Positions 18,508 to 27,428 of a stretch of 64,000 bases of DNA are shown here, piece after piece (within the stretch, counting starts at the first letter, position 1; every line of letters starts with the position of its first letter). The position numbers and the translations under genes were made by a program. Under the pieces are notes generated by a model. It saw nothing but the letters and a program-made list of their open reading frames with translations, was not told where the DNA came from and ran no database searches. Source of the DNA: Thioclava sp. ES.031 (GTDB taxonomy: Bacteria; Pseudomonadota; Alphaproteobacteria; Rhodobacterales; Rhodobacteraceae); the NCBI RefSeq assembly GCF_002563775.1, contig NZ_PDJO01000001.1, positions 2,180,001 to 2,244,000 on the forward strand, given 5' to 3'.

Positions 18508-19946
18508 ACGTCTGGTGGGCCGAGCTTCTGACGCTGCTGATTCACTTCGGCTCTCAGGTGCTCGCGCTGTTGCGGGTGCTCACCCGACCCGACAAACCGC
18601 CTGCGGTGCGCGCAAGCTGGACTGTGCTGATCCTGTCGGTGCCGTTTCTGGGCGTCATCCTCTACATCCTGATCGGGGAGACGCGGCTCAACCAGCGCAT
18701 CGCGCGCAAGCTGCAGGCGACGGTGGACGCCCTGCCCGCCCCCGATCCGGTCGAGCCTGAAGACCTAGAGGCCGTCACGCCGGAATATCGCGCCGCTTTC
18801 GCGCGGGCCGCCGCCATCAACGGCTATGCGCCCAGCACCGGCGATGCGATCGCCTTCCTGCCCGACCCCGCCGATCAGCTGGAGCCGCTGATCGCCGATA
18901 TCGACGCCGCCACCCAGAGCGTCCACCTGATCACCTATATCTGGCTGAGCGATCTGACCGGCATCGCGATGGCCGAGGCGCTGACCCGCGCGGCGGAACG
19001 CGGGGTGCAGGTGCGCATCCTCGTCGACGGGCTTGGCGCGCGCGGCTTCATCAAGTCGCGCCACTGGCGGGCGATGAAAAAGGCCGGGGTGAAGACCGCG
19101 ATCGCCTTTTCCTTCCGCTGGCCGCTTTTCAAGCTCGCGACGATGCGGATCGATCTGCGCAATCACCGCAAGCTCGCCGTGATCGACGGGCATGTGGCCT
19201 ATACCGGCTCGCGCAACCTCGCCGACCCCGAATTCCGCATCAAGGCGCGCTTCGCGCCCTGGACCGATGTGATGCTGCGGATCGAGGGGCCGCTCGCCGC
19301 GCAACACCAGCATATCTTCGCAACCGACTGGGTGACCCACAGCCACGAGGAAATCTCGGATCTCGTGCTCCCGACCCCCGCCGCGCCGACCGCGCGCCCG
19401 GGCACGGCGGTCGCCTTTGCCACGGGGCCGATGCTGGACACGCGCGGGGTGCCGGATGTCTTTCTCGCCGTGATCGGGGCCGCGCGCGAGACGCTGACGC
19501 TGTCGACCCCCTATTTCGTGCCCGGCGAGGAGATCGCCTCGGCGCTGCGCGCCGCCAAACGCCGGGGCGTGCGGGTGCAGGTGATCGTGCCGAGGCGCAA
19601 CGACTCGCGCTTCGTCGCCCATGCCGCGCGCAGCTTCTATCCGGTGTTGGCCGAGGCGGGCGTCGAGATCTGGGAGCATGGGCCGGGCCTGTTGCACGCC
19701 AAGACGCTGCTGGCTGATGGCCGCGTGGCGATCCTCGGCTCGGCCAATCTCGACCGCCGCAGCTTCGAGCTGAATTACGAGAATTGCGTGCTGATCGAGG
19801 ATCACGAACTGGGTCTCGCGCTCGGCGAACGCCAGCGCCACTGGATCGCGCAGGCCCGCCGGATCGACCCGGAGCGCATCGCCGAATGGCCTTTGCACTG
19901 GAAAATCATCAACAATCTGATGTCGGTCCTCGCCCCGATCTTGTGA
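18504..19946 (+). CDS. cls: Cardiolipin synthase, phospholipase D type
   Basis: Cls condenses phosphatidyl groups to make cardiolipin at the inner membrane. The 480-residue protein has two N-terminal helices (about 5-25 and 33-55) with the usual ILYILIGETRLN stretch, then two HKD motifs: HRKLAVIDGHVAYTGSRN and HAKTLLADGRVAILGSANLD. The start is GTG overlapping the rluD stop, so translation is coupled. Placement between rluD and rpoH separates a pair that is often adjacent. Confidence 0.95.
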   Translation: MNVWWAELLTLLIHFGSQVLALLRVLTRPDKPPAVRASWTVLILSVPFLGVILYILIGETRLNQRIARKLQATVDALPAPDPVEPEDLEAVTPEYRAAFARAAAINGYAPSTGDAIAFLPDPADQLEPLIADIDAATQSVHLITYIWLSDLTGIAMAEALTRAAERGVQVRILVDGLGARGFIKSRHWRAMKKAGVKTAIAFSFRWPLFKLATMRIDLRNHRKLAVIDGHVAYTGSRNLADPEFRIKARFAPWTDVMLRIEGPLAAQHQHIFATDWVTHSHEEISDLVLPTPAAPTARPGTAVAFATGPMLDTRGVPDVFLAVIGAARETLTLSTPYFVPGEEIASALRAAKRRGVRVQVIVPRRNDSRFVAHAARSFYPVLAEAGVEIWEHGPGLLHAKTLLADGRVAILGSANLDRRSFELNYENCVLIEDHELGLALGERQRHWIAQARRIDPERIAEWPLHWKIINNLMSVLAPIL

Positions 19947-20062
19947 GGCGTCAGATGTTTTTTTACACATCTGCGACGGAAATCCCGTTACGATACGTTG
20001 ATCTTTCTATGCGACTGCGTCAGGGCGGATTTCGGTGAACCAATCGCCACTGCCCTGCGTTT

Positions 20063-20091
20063 CTTGAAAGAACGGGGGGCGATCCCCATAT
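20063..20091 (+). promoter_or_regulatory. Sigma-32 (RpoH) promoter of rpoH
   Basis: CTTGAAA (20063-20069) and CCCCATAT (20084-20091) are separated by 14 bases, an essentially perfect match to the heat-shock consensus. Transcription would start near 20098, leaving a leader of about 25 bases with a GGGAGA ribosome site. This implies positive autoregulation of rpoH. Confidence 0.85.
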
Positions 20092-20124
20092 TGAGCAGCC
20101 GCCAAAAGGGAGACATGGGAGACG

Positions 20125-21024
20125 ATGACGAGCTACACGAACCTTCCGGCCCCGAGTCCTGAGCAGGGGCTGAACCGCTATCTTCAGGAGATCCGGAAGT
20201 TCCCGCTTCTGGAGCCGGAACAGGAATATATGCTGGCCAAAAGCTGGGCCGACCACCAGGACACGGAGGCCGCGCACCAGCTGGTGACCTCGCACCTGCG
20301 TCTCGCCGCGAAGATCGCGATGGGCTATCGCGGCTATGGCTTGCCGCAGGCCGAGGTGATCTCGGAGGCCAATGTCGGTCTGATGCAGGCCGTGAAGCGC
20401 TTCGATCCCGAGAAGGGGTTCCGCCTCGCGACCTATGCGATGTGGTGGATCCGCGCGGCGATTCAGGAATACATCCTGCGCTCGTGGAGCCTCGTGAAAC
20501 TGGGCACCACCTCGGCGCAGAAGAAGCTGTTCTTCAACCTGCGCAAGGCGAAATCCAAGATCGGTGCCTATGAAGACGGCGATATGCGCCCCGAGAACGT
20601 CAAGCAGATCGCGACCGATCTGAACGTGACCGAGGAAGAAGTGATCTCGATGAACCGGCGGATGTCGGGCTCGGACGCGTCGCTGAATGCGCAGATCGGC
20701 GCCGGTGACGAAGGCGGGGCCGCGCAGTGGCAGGATTGGCTCGAAGACGAGGATGCCGATCAGGCCGAGGCCTATGCCGAGTCCGAAGAGATGGAAGCCC
20801 GCCGCGAAATGCTGATGGCCTCGATGGACGTCCTCAACGATCGCGAGAAGGACATCTTGATGCAGCGCCGCCTGCGCGACGACCCGGTCACGCTGGAGGA
20901 GCTTTCGGGCGTCTATGACGTCTCGCGCGAGCGTATCCGCCAGATCGAGGTGCGCGCCTTCGAGAAGCTGCAAAAGCGCATGACCGAATTGGCACGGGAA
21001 AAAGGTATGAACGTGCCCAGCTGA
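20125..21024 (+). CDS. rpoH: RNA polymerase sigma factor RpoH (sigma-32)
   Basis: RpoH directs RNA polymerase to heat-shock promoters. The 299-residue protein contains sigma region 2 (about 45-120; HLRLAAKIAMGYRGYGLPQ, DPEKGFRLATYAMWWIR), the diagnostic RpoH box QKKLFFNLR (132-140), and region 4.2 with VSRERIRQIEVRAFEKL. Sequence and length resemble RpoHI of Rhodobacter sphaeroides more than RpoHII. GGGAGA upstream and the conserved N-terminus MTSYTNLPAP fix the start. A sigma-32 promoter precedes it and a terminator follows. Confidence 0.97.
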   Translation: MTSYTNLPAPSPEQGLNRYLQEIRKFPLLEPEQEYMLAKSWADHQDTEAAHQLVTSHLRLAAKIAMGYRGYGLPQAEVISEANVGLMQAVKRFDPEKGFRLATYAMWWIRAAIQEYILRSWSLVKLGTTSAQKKLFFNLRKAKSKIGAYEDGDMRPENVKQIATDLNVTEEEVISMNRRMSGSDASLNAQIGAGDEGGAAQWQDWLEDEDADQAEAYAESEEMEARREMLMASMDVLNDREKDILMQRRLRDDPVTLEELSGVYDVSRERIRQIEVRAFEKLQKRMTELAREKGMNVPS

Positions 21025-21054
21025 CGCGCGAACGTTAACGAGTGCTGTTGTTTG

Positions 21055-21088
21055 TCGCCGTTCCCGTCCGGGGGCGGCGATTTTCTTT
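21055..21088 (+). terminator. Rho-independent terminator of rpoH
   Basis: TCGCCG pairs with CGGCGA, extended by CCC/GGG inside, and is followed by TTTTCTTT. It lies 31 bases after the rpoH stop. Confidence 0.8.
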
Positions 21089-21106
21089 GCGCCGCGCCGC
21101 TCGTTA

Positions 21107-21337
21107 TCACCGCGCCCGCGTCATGTGCCGCAATTGGTAAAGGAAAGCGGCGAAGGCTGCGCAGGCGAGCGCCAGCCAGACCACGCCGGATTGCGCATGA
21201 TAGACCACGCCCTCCTCCGGATCGAAGCAGCGCCCCATCTCGTTGAAGCAGCCCCGCCAGCGGAAATATTGCGCGTAATAAGCATAGCCGAAGGCGAGCG
21301 TCAGCCCGAGGCTGAAAAGCATCCCGATCACGCGCAT
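21107..21337 (-). CDS. Small two-helix membrane protein
   Basis: The 76-residue product has two hydrophobic helices (about 4-22 and 50-70) joined by a loop with two cysteines (RWRGCFNEMGRCFDPEEG). The ribosome site is weak and an alternative Met lies five codons in. It is probably real because codon use and domain layout are protein-like, but no family is recognised. It is convergent with rpoH. Confidence 0.6.
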   Translation of the reverse strand: MRVIGMLFSLGLTLAFGYAYYAQYFRWRGCFNEMGRCFDPEEGVVYHAQSGVVWLALACAAFAAFLYQLRHMTRAR

Positions 21338-21455
21338 CTCCGGCGCCCCCTTCCGTTTCGACCCAGCCTAGCGATGCACGACACCCGGTCAACGCGCCCC
21401 CGTTGCACCTCATCCTGATTGCGCTACCATCGCGTCGCCAAAAGGAGGGTAGTCT

Positions 21456-22433
21456 ATGACCGTTTTGAACTGGGGCATTCTGGGAGCTGCGAAATTCGCG
21501 CGCGAGCACATGGGCCGGGCGATCCACGCGGCTGAGGGCGCGCGGCTGGCGGCGCTCGCGACGTCGAGCCCCGAAAAAGCCGATCCGTTCAAGGCCTTCG
21601 CGCCCGATCTTAAGGTCCATGACAGCTATGACGCGCTGCTCGCCGACCCCGAGATCGACGTGGTCTATATCCCGCTGCCCAACACGCTCCATGTCGAATG
21701 GACGAAGAAGGCTTTGGCGGCAGGCAAGCATGTGCTGACGGAAAAGCCGATCGCGATGAAGGCCGAGGAGATCGACGGGCTGATAGACGCGCGCGACGCC
21801 GCCGGCAAATTCGCGACCGAAGCCTATATGATCGTGCATCACCCGCAATGGCAGCAGGTGCGCGCATGGCTCGATGCGGGCGCGATCGGCGAGCTGCGTC
21901 ACGCCGATGTGGCCTTCACCTTCAACAACCCCGACCCCACCAACATCCGCAACAAGCCGGAGATGGGCGGCGGATCGATCCCCGATATCGGCGTCTATGC
22001 CTATTCCTGCGTGCGCTTCGCCGCGCGCGCCGAGCCGGGCGAGCTGCGCACCGTCATCCATCGCGAGAACGATGTCGACACGTTCGTGCAGGTCACCGGC
22101 GAGATGATCTCGGACAAGGGCCGTTTCACCTATGGCGCGATGACCTCGACCCGGCTGCACCCGCGTCAGGAAGCGGTATTCCAGGGCTCCGAAGGTGTGA
22201 TCCGCGTCACCTGCCCGTTCAACGCGAATGTCTTCGATCAGGCCGAAGTCACCCTGATCCGCAAGGGCAAACCGGACGAGGTGATCCGCTATCCGGGCGT
22301 CAATCAATACGTGATCCAGGTGGAGGCTTTCGTGCGCCACGTCACCGAGGGCGCCCCCTATATGTGGACGCTTGAAGACGCGCGCGGCACGCAGGCGATG
22401 ATCGACAAGGTGTTCGCCAGCGAACAGGGATGA
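21456..22433 (+). CDS. Gfo/Idh/MocA-family NAD(P)-dependent oxidoreductase
   Basis: The 325-residue protein has an N-terminal Rossmann fold (NWGILGAAKFAREH, about 4-20) with the EKPIAM motif near residue 97. Its C-terminal sugar-binding domain includes GGGSIPDIGVYAYSCVRF, where Asp and Tyr stand in for the usual catalytic Lys/His/Asp set. Members oxidise or dehydrate sugars, inositols or diols such as trans-dihydrodiols. AAGGAGG 8 bases upstream supports the start. No neighbouring sugar genes help narrow the substrate. Confidence 0.88.
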   Translation: MTVLNWGILGAAKFAREHMGRAIHAAEGARLAALATSSPEKADPFKAFAPDLKVHDSYDALLADPEIDVVYIPLPNTLHVEWTKKALAAGKHVLTEKPIAMKAEEIDGLIDARDAAGKFATEAYMIVHHPQWQQVRAWLDAGAIGELRHADVAFTFNNPDPTNIRNKPEMGGGSIPDIGVYAYSCVRFAARAEPGELRTVIHRENDVDTFVQVTGEMISDKGRFTYGAMTSTRLHPRQEAVFQGSEGVIRVTCPFNANVFDQAEVTLIRKGKPDEVIRYPGVNQYVIQVEAFVRHVTEGAPYMWTLEDARGTQAMIDKVFASEQG

Positions 22434-22481
22434 TGCGGTCGCGGCTCGGGAACAAAGAACGCCTGGCGGTGTTCTGGATTT

Positions 22482-23390
22482 ATGAAATCACATGGCTCCC
22501 AGAGTAACGATCAAAGCCAGTCCGACGACGAGGGCGCGAAAGCCTCCAACGCCGTGCGCGAAAGACACGAAAAGCGCTCGGTGATGCAGGCGTCGCGCCT
22601 CTCGGCGCGGCTGATCTATGCCGTGATCCGCCATGACGGCGACGAGGAGCTGAACCGCCCGCTGATCTCGCTCGTGTGGTCGGGGCTCGCGGCGGGCATC
22701 CTCATCAGCCTCTCGGTCATCGCGCAGGCGAGCCTGCATGCTCGTCTGCCCGATGAGGACTGGCGGATACTGGTCGAGTCGCTTGGCTATTCGGCGGGGT
22801 TCATGGTGGTGATCTTCGGGCGGATGCAGCTGTTCACCGAGAACACGATCACGACCGTGCTGCCGGTGGTGGCGGATCGCTCGCTGACCTGTCTGCTGAA
22901 GATGCTGCGGCTCTGGGCGATCGTGCTGGCCTCCAACGTGCTGGGCTGCGCGATCGCCTCGGGCTTCCTGAGCATCCCGCATGTCATCCCCGACGAGATG
23001 ACCGACAGCCTGCTTGCGGTGGCGCGTCACGCGACCGATGGCGATATGGGGCAGAACTTCTACCGCGCGATGCCTGCGGGGATCATCATCGCCGCCGTTG
23101 TATGGATCATGCCCGCAGCGCAGGGCAGCTCTTTCCTCGTGATCCTCGCGATGACATGGCTGCTCGCCGCCTCGGGCTCGGCCCACGTCATCGCGGGCTC
23201 GGTCGAGGCGGGGCTGTTGGTCTGGGCGGGCCAGATGAGTCTTGCCGAAGCGTTCAGCAGGTTCTTCCTGCCGGTGCTGGCGGGCAATGTCGCGGGCGGC
23301 ACTGCGGTCTTCACGCTGCTCACATGGGGTCAGGTGAAGAACGAGGTGACGGGCGAGCCCGACGAGCCAGCCCCGGCGTCCGACCGATAA
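22482..23390 (+). CDS. Formate/nitrite transporter family protein (YfdC-like)
   Basis: The 302-residue protein has a polar N-terminus of about 60 residues and six membrane helices (roughly 63-85, 103-122, 142-165, 190-212, 216-240 and 258-280). It matches the FNT fold, with helix-loop signatures GRMQLFTENTITTVLP and NVLGCAIASGF. The long N-terminus is as in E. coli YfdC rather than FocA. Transport of small monovalent anions is likely but the ion is unknown. It converges on the sseB-like gene, 21 bases away. Confidence 0.88.
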   Translation: MKSHGSQSNDQSQSDDEGAKASNAVRERHEKRSVMQASRLSARLIYAVIRHDGDEELNRPLISLVWSGLAAGILISLSVIAQASLHARLPDEDWRILVESLGYSAGFMVVIFGRMQLFTENTITTVLPVVADRSLTCLLKMLRLWAIVLASNVLGCAIASGFLSIPHVIPDEMTDSLLAVARHATDGDMGQNFYRAMPAGIIIAAVVWIMPAAQGSSFLVILAMTWLLAASGSAHVIAGSVEAGLLVWAGQMSLAEAFSRFFLPVLAGNVAGGTAVFTLLTWGQVKNEVTGEPDEPAPASDR

Positions 23391-23411
23391 ACGAGTGCCG
23401 CCGGGCGCGCC

Positions 23412-24212
23412 TTAGCGCAGCTTCGGCGGCTTGCTCGGGTCCATGCCGGGGGCCGAACCGGGAACGATCTCCTGCACCTCTTCCGCTTCCGGCTCGGGCA
23501 CATGCAGCACGAGCCCTTTGTCCAGCAGAAGCTGCGCGGCCTTTTCCTCGGGCTCGAGGAAGGTCACGTCCAGTTCGCCCGCGTCCAGCCCGGAGAAAGT
23601 CAGCGCCTCGCCCATTGCCTTGGCGATCCCGGCGCGGAAATGCTCATGCGCGCCGATCACAGCCAGCACATGGCCCCGGTGGCCGTCCTCATAGGTCACG
23701 CCGCCCAGCACCGCGGCCTGCGCGATGCCTGCCAGCTGATGCAGCTTCGCCTCGAAGGCGGGCAGCAGCAGCGCGATCACCGCAGGCGACAGGCCCGGTG
23801 CGGTGAATTCCACCGGACGGCCCTGCGCCTCGGACGGCGTATGCGCGAGCGTCTCGGTCAGCCAGTCGAGCGCCTCGGGCGGCAGAAGCATCGCCGAGTC
23901 CGCCACCGCGAGATTGACGCCCAGCCCGATATTCTCGCCCACCAGATGCTGCGCGATCACCCGGCCCGGCAGCGCCGCATAGGGCTGCGGGCCGTCGGCG
24001 AACTCGCCCAGACGATCCTCGGTGTCGAAGACGAGGACGAAATCGCCCTCTTCGGTGGAGAACACCTGCGGCTTGATGTTTTCGTCCTCGGGCTCTTCCT
24101 CGAGAAGCAGGAAAAGCTCGGCATCGGCGAGACGGTCGAACACGGCGAGGCGCTTGGCCTCATTGTCGGGCTCAGATTCCATCGCGGCATGGGCGCGGTC
24201 ATAGGGGGTCAT
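23412..24212 (-). CDS. SseB-family protein
   Basis: The 266-residue cytoplasmic protein has an SseB N-terminal domain (about 20-130; LADAELFLLLEEEP, EGDFVLVFDTEDRLGEFADG) and a related C-terminal half (about 140-245). SseB-type proteins are found in many bacteria with no firm biochemical role outside enteric rhodanese or secretion contexts. The start at 24212 overlaps the stop of the uracil-DNA-glycosylase-like gene (ATGA), so the upstream open frame is discarded and the two genes are cotranscribed. Confidence 0.82.
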   Translation of the reverse strand: MTPYDRAHAAMESEPDNEAKRLAVFDRLADAELFLLLEEEPEDENIKPQVFSTEEGDFVLVFDTEDRLGEFADGPQPYAALPGRVIAQHLVGENIGLGVNLAVADSAMLLPPEALDWLTETLAHTPSEAQGRPVEFTAPGLSPAVIALLLPAFEAKLHQLAGIAQAAVLGGVTYEDGHRGHVLAVIGAHEHFRAGIAKAMGEALTFSGLDAGELDVTFLEPEEKAAQLLLDKGLVLHVPEPEAEEVQEIVPGSAPGMDPSKPPKLR

Positions 24213-24790
24213 GTCAGCTCCTTCACCCGCGCGCGCAGGACCGGCAGCAGGTCGGCCTCGAACCACGGGTTTTTCTTCAGCCATCCCGTATTGCGCCAGG
24301 ACGGATGAGGCAAGGGGAAGAGGCGCGGCGCGTGGTCTCGCCACCCCATCACGGTCTGGGTCACGTTGCGGCTGCCCAGATGCCAGCGCTGAGCGGCGCC
24401 GCCCACCAGAAGCGTCAGATCGACCGGGCCGATCTCGGCCATGACGCGCTCGCGCCATGTCTCGGCGCAGATCAAAGGCGGCGGCAGGTCCGAGCCCTTC
24501 GCGTCATAGCCCGGAAAGCAGAACGCCATCGGCGCGATCGCAATGCGCGACGTGTCGTAGAAGGTCTCGCGGTCCACCCCCATCCAGTCGCGCAGACGGT
24601 CCCCCGAGCGGTCGTTGAACGGCACGCCCGTCTCATGCACCCGCAGCCCCGGCGCCTGCCCCACGACCAGAATGCGCGCCCCCGCACCGAACCACGCGAC
24701 AGGACGTGGAGAATGCCCCGTGGCCGTCGCACGGAACCGCGCCGCGCAGATGCGACAGGCCCGGATATCCTCTTGCACGGGGCGGGTCAT
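24209..24790 (-). CDS. Uracil-DNA glycosylase superfamily protein
   Basis: The 193-residue product has four N-terminal cysteine-rich positions (CRICAARF), the UDG motif 1 in VGQAPGLRVHETGVPFNDRS and motif 2 in LPLPHPSW (near 163-170). This is the family 4/5-like layout, although only part of an iron-sulfur Cys set is evident. Members remove uracil or other deaminated bases. It heads a two-gene unit with the SseB-family gene and is divergent from the capsule export genes. Confidence 0.85.
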   Translation of the reverse strand: MTRPVQEDIRACRICAARFRATATGHSPRPVAWFGAGARILVVGQAPGLRVHETGVPFNDRSGDRLRDWMGVDRETFYDTSRIAIAPMAFCFPGYDAKGSDLPPPLICAETWRERVMAEIGPVDLTLLVGGAAQRWHLGSRNVTQTVMGWRDHAPRLFPLPHPSWRNTGWLKKNPWFEADLLPVLRARVKELT

Positions 24791-24917
24791 AGTTTCCTCT
24801 CTGGTGTCAATGTGTTCCTCGTTGCATAACCCTCCTCCAAGTGAACATAATCCTGCCCAAATCCAAGGTTAGGTGGGTTCTCAGCCTGCGCCCCCCGTGA
24901 TTTAGTGGCGAGGCGCG

Positions 24918-24923
24918 TATAAT
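24918..24923 (+). promoter_or_regulatory. Perfect -10 hexamer before the capsule-export genes
   Basis: TATAAT lies 23 bases before the ATG at 24946. No convincing -35 box is seen 16-18 bases upstream, so the promoter may need an activator. Confidence 0.4.
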
Positions 24924-24945
24924 TGGAGACCCGGACCGAGAGCTT

Positions 24946-25599
24946 ATGATCGTATTCGAGAACGTCTCCAAATCCTTCTGGACCGGTAAGCAGCGCAAGG
25001 TGATCCTCGAAGGCGCCAGCTTCCGTGTGGAATTGGGCCATAGCCTCGGCATTCTCGCGCCCAACGGCACCGGCAAGACCACGATCATCAACATGATGGC
25101 GGGGCTGGAAAAGCCCGACGAGGGCGAGATTCGCCGCTCCAGCCGCGTGTCCTTCCCGCTGGGCTTCATGGGCGGCGTCGTCTCGAAACACTCGGCGCGC
25201 GAAAACGCCCGGTTCATCGCGCGGCTCTACGGGCTCGACCCCGATTACGTCGAAGCCTTCTCGCGCTGGCTGACCGGCATCGCGGAATATTTCGACCAGC
25301 CCGTGGGCACTTACAGTTCGGGGATGCGCGCGCGGTTCACGTTTTCCCTGCTTCTGGCGCTGGAATTCGACATTTACCTGATCGACGAGGGGATGCCCTC
25401 GACCACCGATGTGGAGTTCAACCGCAAGGCAGGCTCGATCCTGCGCGACCGGCTGCGCGATTCCACCGTGGTCGTGGTCTCGCACCAGCCCGCCACGATC
25501 GAGAAATTCTGCAATCGCGCGGCGGTGCTGCGCGACGGCCAACTTTATCAGTTCGACACTCTGGAAGAAGCGAAGCGGTTGTATGACTACCAGTCCTAA
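24946..25599 (+). CDS. kpsT: KpsT/BexA-type polysaccharide export ABC ATPase
   Basis: The 217-residue ATPase energises export of capsular polysaccharide across the inner membrane. It shows Walker A in LAPNGTGKTT (about 39-48), a shortened signature region YSSGMRARFTFSL, and Walker B in YLIDEGM. Walker B is followed by PSTTD, typical of this subfamily. The signature is SSGM rather than LSGG, as in KpsT-like proteins. It overlaps the kpsE-like gene by 17 bases. The cognate permease (KpsM) is not in the window. Confidence 0.9.
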   Translation: MIVFENVSKSFWTGKQRKVILEGASFRVELGHSLGILAPNGTGKTTIINMMAGLEKPDEGEIRRSSRVSFPLGFMGGVVSKHSARENARFIARLYGLDPDYVEAFSRWLTGIAEYFDQPVGTYSSGMRARFTFSLLLALEFDIYLIDEGMPSTTDVEFNRKAGSILRDRLRDSTVVVVSHQPATIEKFCNRAAVLRDGQLYQFDTLEEAKRLYDYQS

Positions 25600-27391
25600 G
25601 GCCCCGAAATTCCGTATCCGCCGCGATGGTCCGGTAATCACGGGGAGCGATGGCTCGCTGCAACTGGGGGCCATGCCGCTGCAATCGGGCGCGGGCTACG
25701 CCGCCTCCGAGCCCGCCACGCCGCGCGCTTCGAACGCCTCGGCGGCCTCCGCCGCGCAAAGCGCGCCCTCCGCGAAGGCGCCGCAGCCGCAACGACAGCG
25801 CAAGCCGCAGCGCCAGCCGGACGATCCGTCCAACCTGTTCGAGCCGCAGGATGACGGGTTCGGCGATCAGAAATTCCCGACCGCAGGCCAGTCCGGCGCA
25901 GATGTGATCGATGCGGGCCAGCGCACCCCCGAGGAAGAAATCGACGCGATCCGCGCCGAGGGGCTGACCGGCCGCCAGTTGCGCCTCGCGCGTCGCATGG
26001 CCCAGAAACACGGCGTTCAGGCCAGTTCCGATTTCGAGGCCGTGCTGCTTCTGCGCCGCCGCGGGATCGACCCGTTCGACCGCTCGAATATCGTGGCGCT
26101 GGTGAAACCCGGCGAGGCGGAGGCGACCTCACGGGCGCTGGCGCGCACCGACGGGCCGGGCGCCGATACCCGCGTGAACCTGCCGCAGACGATCAAGCAG
26201 GGTCAGGTCCCCTCCACCGAGGTGATGAACGCGGACCGCCGCGCCGCCGAGATCCTGCGCATCCAGCGCGACATCGCCAAACGCCGCCGCCGCAAGCTGA
26301 TGCTGCTGGCCGCGCGGCTGGGTTTCTTCGTGGTACTGCCGACGCTGATGGCCGCCTATTACTACTTCGCGATGGCCACGCCGATGTATGCGACGAAATC
26401 GGCCTTCGTGATCCAGAAAGCCGAAGGTATGGGCAATTCCGGGCTGGGCTCGCTGTTCTCGGGCACGCAGCTCGCCACCAATCAGGACTCGGTCACGGTG
26501 CAGTCCTATCTGCAATCGCGCGACGCGATGCAGCGACTCGACCGCGATCAGGGCTTCAAGCAGACCTTCGAGGATCAGAGCATCGACCCGCTGCAGCGGC
26601 TGCCGGAAAACGCGACGGACGAACAAGCCTACCGGCTCTATTCCAAGATGGTCCAGATCGGCTACGACCCCTCCGAGGGCATCGTGAAGATGGAAGTGAT
26701 CGCCCCCGATCCGGTCAAATCGCAGAAATTCTCCGAGTCGCTGATCTCCTATGCCGAGGCGCAGGTGGACCAGCTGACCTCGCGGCTGCGCGACGACCAG
26801 ATGAAGGGCGCGCGCGAAAGCTATGAGGATGCCGAGGCCAAGGTCTTCGCGGCGCAATCCAAGGTGCAGCAGCTGCAGGAAAAGGTCGGCGTGCTCGATC
26901 CCGTCAGCGAGAATTCGATGGTGATGGGTCAGGTCGCCAATCTGGAAAACCAGTTGCAGCAGAAGCGTCTCGAACTGGGGCAGCTGCTCGACAATCCGCG
27001 GCCCAATCAGGCGCGGGTTGCGGGCGTGCAAGGCGACATCAAGCGCATTCAGGCGCTTCTCGACACCACGCGCGGCCAGCTGACGACCGCGCGGCAGTCC
27101 ACCGGCGGCGAGTCGCTCGCCGCCGTCACCGGCCAGCTGCAGATCGCCCAGGGCGAGCTGCAGACCCGGCAGATGCTGCTGTCGGCGGCCGCCCAGCAGA
27201 TGGAAACCGCCCGGATCGAGGCCAACAAGCAGGTGCGCTATCTGGAGATGGGCGTGCGCCCCGTCGCGCCGGACGAGCCCACCTATCCGCGCGCTTTCGA
27301 GAACACGCTGTTGGCTTTCCTGATCTTCTCGGGCATCTATCTGATGCTGTCGCTCACAGCTTCGGTCCTGCGCGAGCAGGTCTCGAGCTGA
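25583..27391 (+). CDS. kpsE: KpsE/BexC-type capsule export inner-membrane protein with long disordered N-terminus
   Basis: The 602-residue protein has a cytoplasmic N-terminal region of about 235 residues, the first 110 rich in Ala, Pro, Gln and Ser. Two membrane helices (about 240-262 and 573-592) flank a large periplasmic domain with Wzz-like start (PMYATKSAFVIQKAEG) and coiled coils (about 400-550). This is the polysaccharide co-polymerase/KpsE layout, which links the ABC exporter to the outer-membrane channel. The N-terminal extension is far longer than in E. coli KpsE (about 380 residues) and has a separable helical piece (EEEIDAIRAEGLTGRQLRLA). The start at 25583 lies inside the kpsT end. 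Confidence 0.87.
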   Translation: MTTSPKAPKFRIRRDGPVITGSDGSLQLGAMPLQSGAGYAASEPATPRASNASAASAAQSAPSAKAPQPQRQRKPQRQPDDPSNLFEPQDDGFGDQKFPTAGQSGADVIDAGQRTPEEEIDAIRAEGLTGRQLRLARRMAQKHGVQASSDFEAVLLLRRRGIDPFDRSNIVALVKPGEAEATSRALARTDGPGADTRVNLPQTIKQGQVPSTEVMNADRRAAEILRIQRDIAKRRRRKLMLLAARLGFFVVLPTLMAAYYYFAMATPMYATKSAFVIQKAEGMGNSGLGSLFSGTQLATNQDSVTVQSYLQSRDAMQRLDRDQGFKQTFEDQSIDPLQRLPENATDEQAYRLYSKMVQIGYDPSEGIVKMEVIAPDPVKSQKFSESLISYAEAQVDQLTSRLRDDQMKGARESYEDAEAKVFAAQSKVQQLQEKVGVLDPVSENSMVMGQVANLENQLQQKRLELGQLLDNPRPNQARVAGVQGDIKRIQALLDTTRGQLTTARQSTGGESLAAVTGQLQIAQGELQTRQMLLSAAAQQMETARIEANKQVRYLEMGVRPVAPDEPTYPRAFENTLLAFLIFSGIYLMLSLTASVLREQVSS

Positions 27392-27428
27392 CCCCTGAGC
27401 GGCCCGTCACGAGGCTGCGGAGAGAGAT

